Below are positions 37,870 to 46,776 of a stretch of 64,000 bases of DNA, piece by piece. The notes beneath the pieces were generated by a model that was not told the DNA's origin, did not search any database, and saw only the letters and a program-made list of their open reading frames with translations. The stretch's first letter is position 1; each line of letters starts with the position of its first letter. The stretch is from JANQIO01 sp043513815 (GTDB taxonomy: Bacteria > Pseudomonadota > Gammaproteobacteria > Pseudomonadales > Halieaceae), in NCBI GenBank assembly GCA_043513815.1, contig CP121313.1, positions 3,038,001-3,102,000 of the forward strand. The letters run 5' to 3'. A program made the position numbers and the translations under genes.

Positions 37870-38250
37870 ATGAAGAGAGGCAAGGAATTTGAAGATCGCG
37901 CGGCGCGGTTGCTGCGCGAGGCAGGACTGCAGATCATCACCCGCAACTACCGTTGCAAAGCCGGTGAGATCGATCTGGTTTGCCAGGACGGGGCCACCCT
38001 GGTGTTTGTAGAGGTAAGATTTCGCAATCGGCGCGGCTTCGCCACTGCGGCCGCCTCCATTACGCCGGCCAAGCAGCGGCGGCTGATCGCCGCATGCCAG
38101 CATTACCTGCAGCGTAAGCATTTGCTGGACAGCACACCCTGCCGCATTGACGTGGTAGTTTTCGACGGTGCGTTTGCCGATGCTGGCAATGCTGGCCGGC
38201 GGCCCGGGGAAGATGAGATACAATGGGTCAAAAATGCCATTGGCAGTTGA
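37870..38250 (+). CDS. yraN: YraN family protein (UPF0102), nuclease-like fold
   Basis: A 126-residue protein with the restriction-endonuclease-like core of UPF0102: GKEFEDRAARLL, the GEIDLVCQDG motif and VFVEVRFR, with acidic residues and Lys in the order of PD-(D/E)xK enzymes. The substrate is not established. GGAGG lies just before the ATG. Conserved position between lpoA and diaA. Confidence 0.9.
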   Translation: MKRGKEFEDRAARLLREAGLQIITRNYRCKAGEIDLVCQDGATLVFVEVRFRNRRGFATAAASITPAKQRRLIAACQHYLQRKHLLDSTPCRIDVVVFDGAFADAGNAGRRPGEDEIQWVKNAIGS

Positions 38251-38253
38251 AAC

Positions 38254-38844
38254 ATGAACACATATGAAGTTATCGCCGAAGACTTCCAGCAAATCCTGGA
38301 GCTGGTATCCGTGTCCGTCGATGACCTGGTGGCGCCGCTAGACCGCGCCGTCGAAGCCTTCAACAGCGCGCTGTTGGGCGAACACAAGATTCTCTGCTGC
38401 GGCAATGGTCCTGGGGCATCTGTGGCACAGCTGTTCAGTATTGGCCTGATGCACCGCTATGAGCAGGAGCGCCCCGCCCTGCCGGCGCTCAGCCTCAGCG
38501 GCGACGGTGCCACCCTGACCGCGATTGGCACGGTGAGCAATAACGAAGTCTATTCTCGGCAGGTGCGCGCGGTAGGCCAGCCCGGTGACGTGCTGATGAC
38601 AGTAGCAGCCAGCGGCAACAACGGCAGTCTGATCCAGGCGATCCGCGCCGCCCACGAGCGCGATATGCTGGTAGTACTGCTGAGCGGCGGAGACTGCACT
38701 GACGTTTCCAGCCTGATGCTGCCGGAAGATATCGAGATTCATGTGAACTCTTCCAGCGCTCCAAGGATCATAGAGATGCAGACCATGATTGTGCACTGCC
38801 TCTGCAAACTGATCGATCATTCCCTGTTTGGTAACTACGACTGA
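38254..38844 (+). CDS. diaA: SIS-domain protein, DiaA/GmhA-like
   Basis: A 196-residue protein with one SIS domain: ILCCGNGPGASVAQLFS, LSGDGATLTAIGTVSNNEVYSRQV, VAASGNNGSLIQAI and SAPRIIEMQTMIVHCLC. DiaA binds DnaA and times replication initiation; GmhA relatives isomerise sedoheptulose 7-phosphate. Position between yraN and a BON lipoprotein favours DiaA. The ATG of the next gene overlaps its stop (TGATG). Confidence 0.85.
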   Translation: MNTYEVIAEDFQQILELVSVSVDDLVAPLDRAVEAFNSALLGEHKILCCGNGPGASVAQLFSIGLMHRYEQERPALPALSLSGDGATLTAIGTVSNNEVYSRQVRAVGQPGDVLMTVAASGNNGSLIQAIRAAHERDMLVVLLSGGDCTDVSSLMLPEDIEIHVNSSSAPRIIEMQTMIVHCLCKLIDHSLFGNYD

Positions 38845-39407
38845 TGAAGTACGCATTCCCATCCCTGGCCCTCCTCATTACCCTCGCCCTCAGCGGCTGC
38901 GGCTTTTTCGCTGCCATCGGCCCGGTCGAGGAGGATCCCGGCAAGCGCACCAAAGGCGCGCGAGTAGAAGATGAATCCATAGAGACCAAAAGCATACGGC
39001 GCATCCGTGAGCTCAGCGAGCAATTCGCAGATGCCAATATCAGCGTCACCAGTTTCAACGGCTATGTGCTGATTACCGGCCAGGTGCCGGAGACGGCAAT
39101 GAAAGACAAAGCGTCAGACCAGGTTCGCACCATCCGCGGCGTACGCCGCATCTACAATGAACTGGTCGTCTCGGGAAACACCTCCGCCCTGACCCGCTCC
39201 AGCGATACCTGGCTGACAACCAAGGTGAAGTCGTCGCTATTGGCCACCGATGAAATTCAGGGAAATCGCGTCACCGTTGTCACCGAGGACGGCGTGGTCT
39301 ACCTGATGGGCCTGGTGTCACACACGGAAGCCGAGCGCATCGTCAACGTGGCACGCTCTACCGGCGGAGTGGAAAAAGTCGTACAGATATTCGAGTGGAT
39401 TGACTAG
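38844..39407 (+). CDS. dolP: BON-domain outer membrane lipoprotein, DolP/YraP-like
   Basis: A 187-residue lipoprotein with lipobox LALSGCG. Two BON domains follow: one from about IRRIRELSEQFADANISV to the VSGNTSAL linker, one from about LTTKVKSSLLATDEIQG to the end (VEKVVQIFEWID). DolP supports outer membrane integrity and BAM function at division sites. Translation is coupled to diaA. Confidence 0.88.
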   Translation: MKYAFPSLALLITLALSGCGFFAAIGPVEEDPGKRTKGARVEDESIETKSIRRIRELSEQFADANISVTSFNGYVLITGQVPETAMKDKASDQVRTIRGVRRIYNELVVSGNTSALTRSSDTWLTTKVKSSLLATDEIQGNRVTVVTEDGVVYLMGLVSHTEAERIVNVARSTGGVEKVVQIFEWID

Positions 39408-39456
39408 CCGCCGAATCGGTGGGATGCGGCAGCCAGCCGCCCTGGCGGGTGACGCC

Positions 39457-39873
39457 CTACTTCACTACCTTCAGGGCAGGGCGTTTTTCGCCACCGCTCC
39501 GGTCGCCAGCCGTACCGCCTGAACCACCACCAGGTGGACCTTCAGGAGGCTCTGGCCAGGGGCTGTCATCGCGATCAAAGACCATGCCCTGGCCATTTTC
39601 CCGCGCGTAGATGCCGACCACCGAAGGCATCGGCACGAAGACGTCGATAGGTACGCCGCCGAACCGTCCGTTGAAATAAAGCGCATCGTTTTCGATAGAC
39701 AGATCGACCACGGCATTGGGAGAAATGTTAAGCACGATCTGCCCGTCCTTGACGTACTGCCGGGGCACATCAACGCCCGCATCATCGGCGTTCACCAACA
39801 CGTATGGCGTGCAGTCGTTGTCTAGAATCCATTCGTACAGCGCCCGCATCACGTACGGCCTGCTGGAACTCAT
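39457..39873 (-). CDS. sspB: ClpXP adaptor SspB
   Basis: About 138 residues. It starts MSSSRPYVMRALYEWILDND, with the substrate-binding domain seen in DGQIVLNISPNAV and GGVPIDVFVP. A flexible Gly/Pro/Ser-rich tail ends in the ClpX-docking motif RPALKVVK. SspB delivers ssrA-tagged peptides to ClpXP. ATG 39873 fits family N-termini; ATG 39879 is two codons upstream. It follows sspA. Confidence 0.93.
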   Translation of the reverse strand: MSSSRPYVMRALYEWILDNDCTPYVLVNADDAGVDVPRQYVKDGQIVLNISPNAVVDLSIENDALYFNGRFGGVPIDVFVPMPSVVGIYARENGQGMVFDRDDSPWPEPPEGPPGGGSGGTAGDRSGGEKRPALKVVK

Positions 39874-39899
39874 GGTCATGGAAACGCAGCCGGCGCGCC

Positions 39900-40532
39900 T
39901 TAGAGGCGCATCTCCCGCTCCTGCTCGGAGAGGCTGGACAGGAACGCATCGCGATTGAACACCCGATCCATGTAGGCCAGCAGCGGTTTGCTTTGCTTGG
40001 TGGAGCGGAACTCGATACCCAGGGTGGGCAGTCTCCACAACACCGGTGCCAGACAGCAGTCCACCAGGGTAAATTCTTCACTCATGAAGAACGGCTTCTC
40101 GCCGAAGATCGGCGCCACCGCCAGCAGGCCTTCACGCAGCTCTTTGGTGCACTTCTCTACCACGTTTTCAGAGCGCGTGTTCTGGATCTGATCGACCAGG
40201 GCACACCAGTCTTTTTCAATGCGGTGAATATAAAGTCGGCTCTCAGCCCGGGCCACCGGATAGACCGGCAGCAGCGGTGGGTGCGGGAAACGCTCGTCGA
40301 GATATTCCATCATCACCTTGGACTCATAGAGCACCAGATCCCTGTCCACCAGAGTCGGCAGGGAGCCATATGGGTTCAGCTCGGCCAGTTCCTCGGGAGG
40401 ATGTCCGGCATCAACTTCAACCACGTCCACAGTAACGCCCTTTTCGGCGAGTACGATACGAACACGGTGGCTGTAGTGGCTCTCGCTGTCCGAGAAAAAG
40501 GTCATTGAAGACCGTTTGGCGACAACACCCAT
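39900..40532 (-). CDS. sspA: Stringent starvation protein A
   Basis: A 210-residue GST-like protein that binds RNA polymerase and sigma-70 in stress. It has SHRVRIVLAEKGV, LNPYGSLPTLVDRDLVLYESKVMMEY and the conserved PHPP surface motif (ERFPHPPLLP). The CPYC of glutaredoxin-like relatives is absent, as normal for SspA. GGGGGA lies before ATG 40532. It sits downstream of the bc1 genes. Confidence 0.94.
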   Translation of the reverse strand: MGVVAKRSSMTFFSDSESHYSHRVRIVLAEKGVTVDVVEVDAGHPPEELAELNPYGSLPTLVDRDLVLYESKVMMEYLDERFPHPPLLPVYPVARAESRLYIHRIEKDWCALVDQIQNTRSENVVEKCTKELREGLLAVAPIFGEKPFFMSEEFTLVDCCLAPVLWRLPTLGIEFRSTKQSKPLLAYMDRVFNRDAFLSSLSEQEREMRL

Positions 40533-40600
40533 GGAATTCCCCCAGGAATAGATTTATTAGTGTTGAGGAGCACACCTTGCGGGCGCCCCTGCGACGTCGA

Positions 40601-42628
40601 TTAGTGGACGTCTTTCCAGTATTCGCGATTCAGTAGCCAGGCGAAAACGAAGAAGATGGCGATGAACAGCAGCACATACACCCCTATACGCTTGCGGTCC
40701 TTGGCAGCCGGTTCGCCGACATAAGCCAGGAAGTTGACCAGATCATAAACCGCTCCGTCAAATTCCTCCGGGCTCATTGAGCCCTCCTGCACCAGCTTAA
40801 AGCTGCCACAGGGATCGTCCAGAATGTCCTGGTTAGTCAGCGGATCCCGCTTCACAACCCCGCTACCGGACTTTACCGGACCCGCGGCGCAGGCCTGAAG
40901 GCCCTGCAGCTCGATCAGCGCATGCGGCATGCCCGAGTTGGGAAAGGCCTTGTTGTTGACCCCCAGCGGTCGGCTGGGGTCCGCGTAAAACGTACGCAAA
41001 TAGGTGTACAGGTAATCCGTGCTCTTGGAGCGGGCAATCAGGGTCAGGTCCGGCGGTGCTACACCGAACCACTGCTTGCCCCGGGCCACGCTCATGGACG
41101 AACTCATCAGATCGCCGATCTTGTGATCGCGATTCAGCAGCAGGAATTCCTCGGCAATATCTTTAGGAATATCCAGGTCGCTGGCAACCCGCGTGTAGCG
41201 GGAGTACTGCAGAGAGTGGCACCCGGAGCAGTAGCTCATGAACAGGCCGGCGCCGTGCTGCAGTGACGCCGTATCGCTCAGGTTTGGCTCCATATGGTCC
41301 AGTTCGATGCCCGGCCCACCGGCGGCCACGGCCTTGAGCGGCAGCGCGGTCAACAACATGATTAGCACCAGCACGCCAAGCGTGCCCCAAACGCCAATTC
41401 CGCCGTTCATGGTGACACGCTCGGGCACCGGCCTGGTTTTCTCCATGCTGGTCCAGACCGGCATCAGCAGGAAGAATGAGAAGTACAGGACTGAGGTGAC
41501 CTGCGCCAGGAAGGTCCGCGCCGGCGTCGGCGCCCACACACCCAGCACACCCAGTATCAGGAAGGACGCAACAAAGATAAGCAGCGCCGCTTTCGTGAAG
41601 TTGCCACGGTAGCGCCAGGACTTCACCGGACTGCGATCGAGCCAGGGCAGCAGGAATGGAATGGCCACCGATGCGGCAAACGCCACAAAGCCCCAGAACT
41701 TGTCAGGCACGGCGCGCAGCACCGAGTAGAACGGCGTGAAGTACCAGACCGGCGCAATATGCTCGGGGGTCTTCAAGGCATTGGCTTCCTCAAAATTGGC
41801 AAACTCGAGGAAGTAGCCGCCCATTTCTGGTGCGAAGAACATGACGGCACAAAATACGAACAGGAATACGCCAATCGCCTGCAGGTCGTGCACCGAGTAG
41901 TAGGGATGAAACGCCACGCCGTCCAGCGGTATGCCGTTCTCATCCTTGTGCTTCTTGATATCAACGCCGTCAGGGTTGTTGGAACCCACTTCGTGCAGCG
42001 CCAGAATATGCAGCACCACCAGCGCCAGCAGCACGATAGGCAAGGCCACCACGTGCAGGGCGAAGAAGCGGTTCAAGGTAATCCCGGAGATCAGGTAATC
42101 GCCACGAATCCAGGTGACGATGTCTTCACCGACCACGGGAATGGCGCCAAACAGGGAAATAATCACCTGTGCACCCCAGTAGGACATCTGTCCCCAGGGC
42201 AACACGTAGCCGACAAACGCTTCCGCCATCAACACCACGAAGATCAACATACCGAACAGCCAGATCAACTCACGGGGCTTCTTGTATGAGCCGTACAGCA
42301 GCGCGCGGTACATGTGCAGGTACACCACCACGAAGAATGCCGACGCACCGGTGGAATGCATGTAGCGCAGTATCCAGCCGTAGTCCACGTCGCGCATGAT
42401 GTACTCGACGGAGGCGAATGCATCTTCTGCACTGGGCGTATAGTTCATCGTCAGCCAGATGCCGGTCAGCAGCTGGTTGACCAGAACGACCAGGGAGAAA
42501 ACGCCGAAGTAGTAGAAAAAGTTGAAATTCTTGGGCGCGTAGTACTGGCCCATATGGGTGTTCCACGCCCGCATGATAGGCAGCCGGGCATCAACCCAGT
42601 CACGCAGCCCCACCAATGCATTGTTCAT
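40601..42628 (-). CDS. petBC: Cytochrome b / cytochrome c1 fusion of the bc1 complex
   Basis: One 675-residue frame. Residues 1 to about 400 are cytochrome b with the heme-ligand His pairs (GWILRYMHSTGASAFFVVVYLHM and FFALHVVALPIVLLALVVLHI), the PEWY-equivalent Qo motif, here PVWY, and the C-terminal helices. A membrane segment ending ALPLKAVAAGG then looks like a signal-peptidase site and leads into cytochrome c1: CSGCH heme site, PPDLTLIARSK and a C-terminal anchor VYVLLFIAIFFVFAWLLN. Such a fused gene, processed after export, is known as fbcH in Bradyrhizobium. It overlaps petA (TGATG). Confidence 0.95.
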   Translation of the reverse strand: MNNALVGLRDWVDARLPIMRAWNTHMGQYYAPKNFNFFYYFGVFSLVVLVNQLLTGIWLTMNYTPSAEDAFASVEYIMRDVDYGWILRYMHSTGASAFFVVVYLHMYRALLYGSYKKPRELIWLFGMLIFVVLMAEAFVGYVLPWGQMSYWGAQVIISLFGAIPVVGEDIVTWIRGDYLISGITLNRFFALHVVALPIVLLALVVLHILALHEVGSNNPDGVDIKKHKDENGIPLDGVAFHPYYSVHDLQAIGVFLFVFCAVMFFAPEMGGYFLEFANFEEANALKTPEHIAPVWYFTPFYSVLRAVPDKFWGFVAFAASVAIPFLLPWLDRSPVKSWRYRGNFTKAALLIFVASFLILGVLGVWAPTPARTFLAQVTSVLYFSFFLLMPVWTSMEKTRPVPERVTMNGGIGVWGTLGVLVLIMLLTALPLKAVAAGGPGIELDHMEPNLSDTASLQHGAGLFMSYCSGCHSLQYSRYTRVASDLDIPKDIAEEFLLLNRDHKIGDLMSSSMSVARGKQWFGVAPPDLTLIARSKSTDYLYTYLRTFYADPSRPLGVNNKAFPNSGMPHALIELQGLQACAAGPVKSGSGVVKRDPLTNQDILDDPCGSFKLVQEGSMSPEEFDGAVYDLVNFLAYVGEPAAKDRKRIGVYVLLFIAIFFVFAWLLNREYWKDVH

Positions 42629-43224
42629 CAGGCAACCTCCTTATCCACACCGACAACCAGTGTGAGTTCATCCTCAAAGGTATGCGGGGGAACAACCAGA
42701 TTGGCTGAGGCCGGCACCCCGGAATACACGCGGCCGGCCAGATCAAACTTGGAGCCATGACAAGGGCAGAAGAATCCTCCCAGCCAGTCATCGCCACCCA
42801 GATCAGCAGCGCCGACTTCAGGGCGGAACTTGGGTGCGCACCCGAGGTGCGTACAGAGACCCACGAACACCATGATCTCCGGGACGATTGAACGTTCACG
42901 CCCCTGAATGTAAGCGGGCTGGTCGGAAATTTCTGACTCCGGATCCTTGAGCCTCACGTCCAGGCGCTCCAGATCGGCCAGCTGTTGTTCGGTACGACGC
43001 AGGACGTAAACCGGTTTGCCACGCCATTCGACAACCGCCATTTGTCCAGCCTCAATCTTGCTGATATCGAACTTAACGGGGGCGCCGGCAGCCTCTGCCT
43101 TGGCGCTGGGATTCCAGGAGCCCACGAAGGGCACCGCAATACCAACAACGCCGGCCACGCCGACGGCACTGGTGGCCGCGGTCAGGAACCGACGGCGACC
43201 GGAATTCACCGTATCACTGCTCAT
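42628..43224 (-). CDS. petA: Rieske iron-sulfur subunit of the bc1 complex
   Basis: About 198 residues. A twin-arginine N-terminus (GRRRFLTAATSAVGVAG) serves as uncleaved Tat anchor, followed by the Rieske domain with CTHLGC and CPCHGS, which bind the 2Fe-2S cluster through two Cys and two His. It carries electrons from ubiquinol to cytochrome c1. The start is ATG 43224, with GGGAGAG upstream. First gene of the petA-petBC-sspAB string. Confidence 0.95.
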   Translation of the reverse strand: MSSDTVNSGRRRFLTAATSAVGVAGVVGIAVPFVGSWNPSAKAEAAGAPVKFDISKIEAGQMAVVEWRGKPVYVLRRTEQQLADLERLDVRLKDPESEISDQPAYIQGRERSIVPEIMVFVGLCTHLGCAPKFRPEVGAADLGGDDWLGGFFCPCHGSKFDLAGRVYSGVPASANLVVPPHTFEDELTLVVGVDKEVA

Positions 43225-43423
43225 GTGTAGCTCTCCCAATGATTACAGTCCCGCCCGTGGCCGCTTCGGCCAAGGCTCATCCATCGTCATGCATGGATCA
43301 CCCGGGGGCAGGAGGGGGACAAAAATTGTGCGGTGCAAATGGTAATGACTTTGCCACTCCGTGACAAGGAAAAGCACCTAAGTGTCGGTATTTTCGAGAA
43401 TTTCCCGGACAGGAGTCGGACAC

Positions 43424-43456
43424 AAAAACGCCCGGCAACCGTCTCCGGTCCGGGCG
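43424..43456 (-). terminator. Rho-independent terminator after rpsI
   Basis: CGCCCGG (43450-43456 side) and CCGGGCG (43429-43435 side) form a 7-bp GC stem on the minus strand, followed by TTTTTG. It ends the rplM-rpsI transcript upstream of petA. Confidence 0.85.
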
Positions 43457-43479
43457 CTCCTGGAACTGCTGATCCGCGC

Positions 43480-43872
43480 TTAGCGCTTGGAGAACTGCGG
43501 ACGCTTGCGCGCCTTGCGCAGGCCCACTTTCTTCCGCTCGACGGCACGGGCGTCGCGAGTCACGAAACCGGCACCGCGCAGGCTGCCGCGCAATGACTCG
43601 TCGTACTCCATGAGTGCGCGAGTAATGCCGTGACGAATAGCGCCGGCCTGGCCGAAGCTGCCGCCACCGGCGACCGTAACGTTGATGTCGAACTTGCCTT
43701 CAGTCTCGGTAAGCTGCAGCGGCTGGCGCACGATCATGCGCGCCACTTCGCGGCCGAAGTACTGGTCAAGCGGCTTGCTGTTGACGGTGATGTTGCCATC
43801 GCCATTCTTGATAAATACACGGGCCGTTGAGGTCTTGCGGCGGCCGGTGCCATAGTATTGGGTTGCTGACAT
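43480..43872 (-). CDS. rpsI: 30S ribosomal protein S9
   Basis: A 130-residue S9 protein: YYGTGRRKTSTARVFI, GGGSFGQAGAIRHGITRAL and the C-terminal KARKRPQFSKR tail that reaches the P-site tRNA. It follows rplM by 9 bp, the usual pair. Confidence 0.97.
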   Translation of the reverse strand: MSATQYYGTGRRKTSTARVFIKNGDGNITVNSKPLDQYFGREVARMIVRQPLQLTETEGKFDINVTVAGGGSFGQAGAIRHGITRALMEYDESLRGSLRGAGFVTRDARAVERKKVGLRKARKRPQFSKR

Positions 43873-43881
43873 AAATAGACC

Positions 43882-44310
43882 TTAGATATTCAGTGGCTGG
43901 GGCTGCTGCGCCGTGTGCGGGTGCTCCGCGCCAGCGTACACTTTCAGCTTCCTGAACATGGCGCGGCCCAGAGGGTTGCGCGGCAACATGCCTTTTACTG
44001 CACCCTGGATAACACGCTCCGGGGCCTTGTCGATCAGTTTCTCGAACGACATGCTTTTCAGTCCACCCGGGTAACCGCTGTGGCGGTAGTACATCTTGTC
44101 GGTCGCCTTGGCGCCGGTCACCCTGATCTTCTCAGCATTGATCACGACGATGTAGTCACCGGTGTCCACGTGAGGCGTGTATTCTGCCTTGTGCTTGCCG
44201 CGCAGGCGGTGCGCGATTTCGCTGGCCAGGCGACCCAGGGTTTTCTCCGAGGCATCGACCACAAACCAGTCGCGCTGCACATCTTCTGCTTTTGCGCTGT
44301 AAGTTTTCAT
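43882..44310 (-). CDS. rplM: 50S ribosomal protein L13
   Basis: A 142-residue L13: MKTYSAKAEDVQRDWFVVDA, TLGRLASEIAHRLRGKHKA, DTGDYIVVINAEKIRVTG and GMLPRNPLGRAM. The start is ATG 44310; the frame upstream is the 95-bp promoter region after the PPTase gene. Confidence 0.97.
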   Translation of the reverse strand: MKTYSAKAEDVQRDWFVVDASEKTLGRLASEIAHRLRGKHKAEYTPHVDTGDYIVVINAEKIRVTGAKATDKMYYRHSGYPGGLKSMSFEKLIDKAPERVIQGAVKGMLPRNPLGRAMFRKLKVYAGAEHPHTAQQPQPLNI

Positions 44311-44405
44311 TCCTATCTGCCTCTGCAGGCCTCCATTTTCGAGAGCGCGAATTCTACAGTCGGCCCCCACCCTTTTCAAGGAGTTTTTCTCTGCAATTCA
44401 CCAGC

Positions 44406-45140
44406 TTACGCCATACCCGTGCTGGCCACCGGGCTGGGCTCCACAAGCCGGAATTCCATGGGCCCCAGCCACTCGCGGCAGCTGAGCCGCAAACCCCGGC
44501 GCAGCGCACACAGGGCCAGGCTGTGATCGTCCAACGCGGCCAGCCATTGACTGCTGCCGTCCATGGCACCCGGGGCCAGGCACACCAGGTCCTGCCCTTC
44601 CAGTCGATAGCCCACCTCGCCCAGGGCTGTCGGCAGGGCGCCGCCATGGGCCTTGGTCCAGGCTTCCTTGAGGGTCCACAGACGGTAGAAGTGCCGGTAG
44701 TAGGCGTCTTCGTCCAGCGCCGCGAGCTCGGCGACCTCAGGTTCCGAGAAATAACGCCGCGCCAGTCGGTCCACCCGGCGCTCGCGATCGAGGCGCTGCA
44801 CATCCACCCCGACCGGCACATCACTCGCCACAGCCACCACCAGCCAGTCGCCAGAGTGGCTCAGGTTGAATTCCAACCCGACTTCAGTGGCCAGCCGGGG
44901 CTTCCCGTGGCGCCCGGTCCTGAATTCCCACTGGTCGGGAGCCACGTCCGCGTAGCGCGACAGCAGATGCCGCAGCCAGACGCGCCCCAGTGCCGCCTCG
45001 CGATAGCGGTCGCGCTCTGCATCATTGAGTACCACGTAGTCCAGAGTGGCCGCCTGGCTGAGCGAACACAGCCAGAGATGGGCCTGCCCGGACTCGAGTC
45101 GCTCAGAAGCGTTGGATTTGTTTGCCAACGAGGCGGTCAC
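44406..45140 (-). CDS. 4'-phosphopantetheinyl transferase (Sfp/AcpT superfamily)
   Basis: A 244-residue enzyme that moves phosphopantetheine from CoA to Ser of a carrier protein. It has the three family motifs: FNLSHSGDWLVVAVA, VGVDVQRLDR (Mg2+-binding Asp) and FYRLWTLKEAWTKA. The length points to the Sfp/PcpS group rather than AcpS. GTG 45140 overlaps the upstream oxygenase gene by 38 nt; a later start cannot be excluded. No carrier protein or synthase is in the window, so its target is elsewhere. Confidence 0.9.
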   Translation of the reverse strand: MTASLANKSNASERLESGQAHLWLCSLSQAATLDYVVLNDAERDRYREAALGRVWLRHLLSRYADVAPDQWEFRTGRHGKPRLATEVGLEFNLSHSGDWLVVAVASDVPVGVDVQRLDRERRVDRLARRYFSEPEVAELAALDEDAYYRHFYRLWTLKEAWTKAHGGALPTALGEVGYRLEGQDLVCLAPGAMDGSSQWLAALDDHSLALCALRRGLRLSCREWLGPMEFRLVEPSPVASTGMA

Positions 45141-45819
45141 GCACCTTCCAGAACAGGTTGTCAGGATTCACCACGACAATAAAGATACGCCGCAGGCGGT
45201 CTTCCGGACAGTTGATGGCACGTACCGCGTGCCAGGCGTGGTCGGTGCGCAGCATCAGTGCGCTGTAGTTGCCGAGGGTGTCCATCTCGTGGATACCATC
45301 AAACTCTTCCAGGGCCGGAGCCGAGTCATAGCTCAGGCGGCCGCCATCATCCAGCACCAGGGTAGAGCCGCCCCACTCCGGCTCCCAGTCCTCCGTGGAA
45401 TTGAAGTAGAACAGGTGGGAGCCGTGTTCGCGGCGCGCATCGCAGTGCGGTGACACATCACAGCCGCTGGGCGTGTAGTGCCAGTGAAAACGGAACTCCA
45501 CCTTGTTCGCACCCAGCAGGCGCTCGATCTCACGCCGGTAGTCGTCGCTGCACAGCTCCGCGATAAACTCCTTCCAGGGCAGGGGCACCTCGGTGTCCGG
45601 TGTGTACTCCAGTGAGTAGCGGTCGTGGGGAGCCTGGCCGGCGCGCCGCTCCTTGCCAAAGATCTCGCCAAAGGTCTCCAGCGGCGGCATGTTGTGCAGC
45701 AGGTCATCGAAGCCCTGCGCAGTGAGCAGCCCCTCGGTATTGAAAAAAGGATAGGGCCTGGTGGCCATGAACTCCTCACGACCCAGGCCGCGAAGTTTCT
45801 CGATGTCCAGATACTTCAT
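45103..45819 (-). CDS. 2-oxoglutarate/Fe(II) oxygenase family protein (1)
   Basis: About 238 residues. The double-stranded beta-helix core is recognised by SPHCDARREHGSHLFYF (HxD iron ligands), WGGSTLVLDDGG and the distal His in DHAWHAVRAI with a following Arg in RLRRIFIVVV for 2-oxoglutarate. Similar proteins hydroxylate peptides, lipids or sugars; the substrate is unknown. The start is ATG 45819 with AGGA upstream. It lies between the GT8-like gene and the PPTase on the same strand. A second, distant oxygenase lies at 59.6 kb. Confidence 0.78.
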   Translation of the reverse strand: MKYLDIEKLRGLGREEFMATRPYPFFNTEGLLTAQGFDDLLHNMPPLETFGEIFGKERRAGQAPHDRYSLEYTPDTEVPLPWKEFIAELCSDDYRREIERLLGANKVEFRFHWHYTPSGCDVSPHCDARREHGSHLFYFNSTEDWEPEWGGSTLVLDDGGRLSYDSAPALEEFDGIHEMDTLGNYSALMLRTDHAWHAVRAINCPEDRLRRIFIVVVNPDNLFWKVRDRLVGKQIQRF

Positions 45820-45853
45820 TACAGTATTCCTGTTGCTCTCCAAGGCAGCCGGT

Positions 45854-46774
45854 TCAAGCCGCCAACGCCGGCTGTTGCGCCAGCGGGAGCGTGCGCTCAA
45901 GCACTTCAAAGGCGTCCTGCCGCACGTGATTTTTTGCCATTTCCTCACGCACCAGGGCTTCACTGACATGGCCGCATTCCAGGCACTCCTTTAACAAACC
46001 GAAGAAGAAGGCCTCCTGGTTGCTGTCGGGGTGCGGCTGGTAGTGGCCCAGCAAGCCGTACTCACCGAACAGCTTTGCACGTAGGCGATTGAGTGACGCT
46101 AGCAGCGGTTTGTCCTTGAACTTGTCGGCGGGCGTGTAATCCACCGGCAACCCGGTCTTCCAGGGCTGGGTGCGGCGCTTGGTGTTGTGCAGCAGGCGGG
46201 TGTCGGCGCCAAGATGGTCGAAATCATTCCAGCAGTCCTCGAGGTAGCCCAGGGTATCCGGGTCCTCGTAGGCCAGCACCATCCACTCCTTGTAGTCCTT
46301 CTCGAAGGCGAACAGTGCGTTGAAATCTGCCTCGGCATCCCAGTGCGCAAGCTGTGCGCAATCCAGCAGCATGACGCTGGTCGCGACCTGCTGGGCCTTG
46401 CCCTCCTTCGCTGACCGGTGCCGGCCGAGCACAGCCTTGCCCCCCATGTCTCGCTCGAGCAATTCATTGATATCACCGACTGCGAAAACATCGGGGTCAG
46501 TGACGACAGCGCGACCGCTGTATTCCATCAGCTTCGGCGGCAGGAAGCGCAGTGGCGTGAAGGACTGCAGGTCGTCCATATGCCAGTCGCGGGTGGTGCC
46601 GCCACGCAAAAAGGTTTGACCCTCTTTCGCCGCCAGGAACGGATGGTCGCGGGTGTGGATAAACTTCACATCGAAGGCATCCGGATTGCTGGAGTTGCGC
46701 TTGAAGGAATACTCCGCCACCAGCGCGCCCAGCCACTGCCGCTCGTTGGTGTGTATGAAAACGCATTTTTCCAT
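45854..46774 (-). CDS. GT8-like putative glycosyltransferase, copy 1
   Basis: A 306-residue soluble protein starting MEKCVFIHTNERQWLGALVAEYS. The core resembles GT8 enzymes: RAVVTDPDVFAVGDINELL (DxD metal-binding motif), VATSVMLLDCAQL and LLHNTKRRTQPWKTG with the C-terminal His/Lys pattern. The C-terminal third has FFFGLLKECLE and KNHVRQDAFEVLER, shared with two paralogs at 52.8 and 54.8 kb. Donor and acceptor unknown. It is two bases after the sulfotransferase stop, so glycosylation and sulfation are co-expressed. Confidence 0.7.
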   Translation of the reverse strand: MEKCVFIHTNERQWLGALVAEYSFKRNSSNPDAFDVKFIHTRDHPFLAAKEGQTFLRGGTTRDWHMDDLQSFTPLRFLPPKLMEYSGRAVVTDPDVFAVGDINELLERDMGGKAVLGRHRSAKEGKAQQVATSVMLLDCAQLAHWDAEADFNALFAFEKDYKEWMVLAYEDPDTLGYLEDCWNDFDHLGADTRLLHNTKRRTQPWKTGLPVDYTPADKFKDKPLLASLNRLRAKLFGEYGLLGHYQPHPDSNQEAFFFGLLKECLECGHVSEALVREEMAKNHVRQDAFEVLERTLPLAQQPALAA

Positions 46775-46776
46775 TG

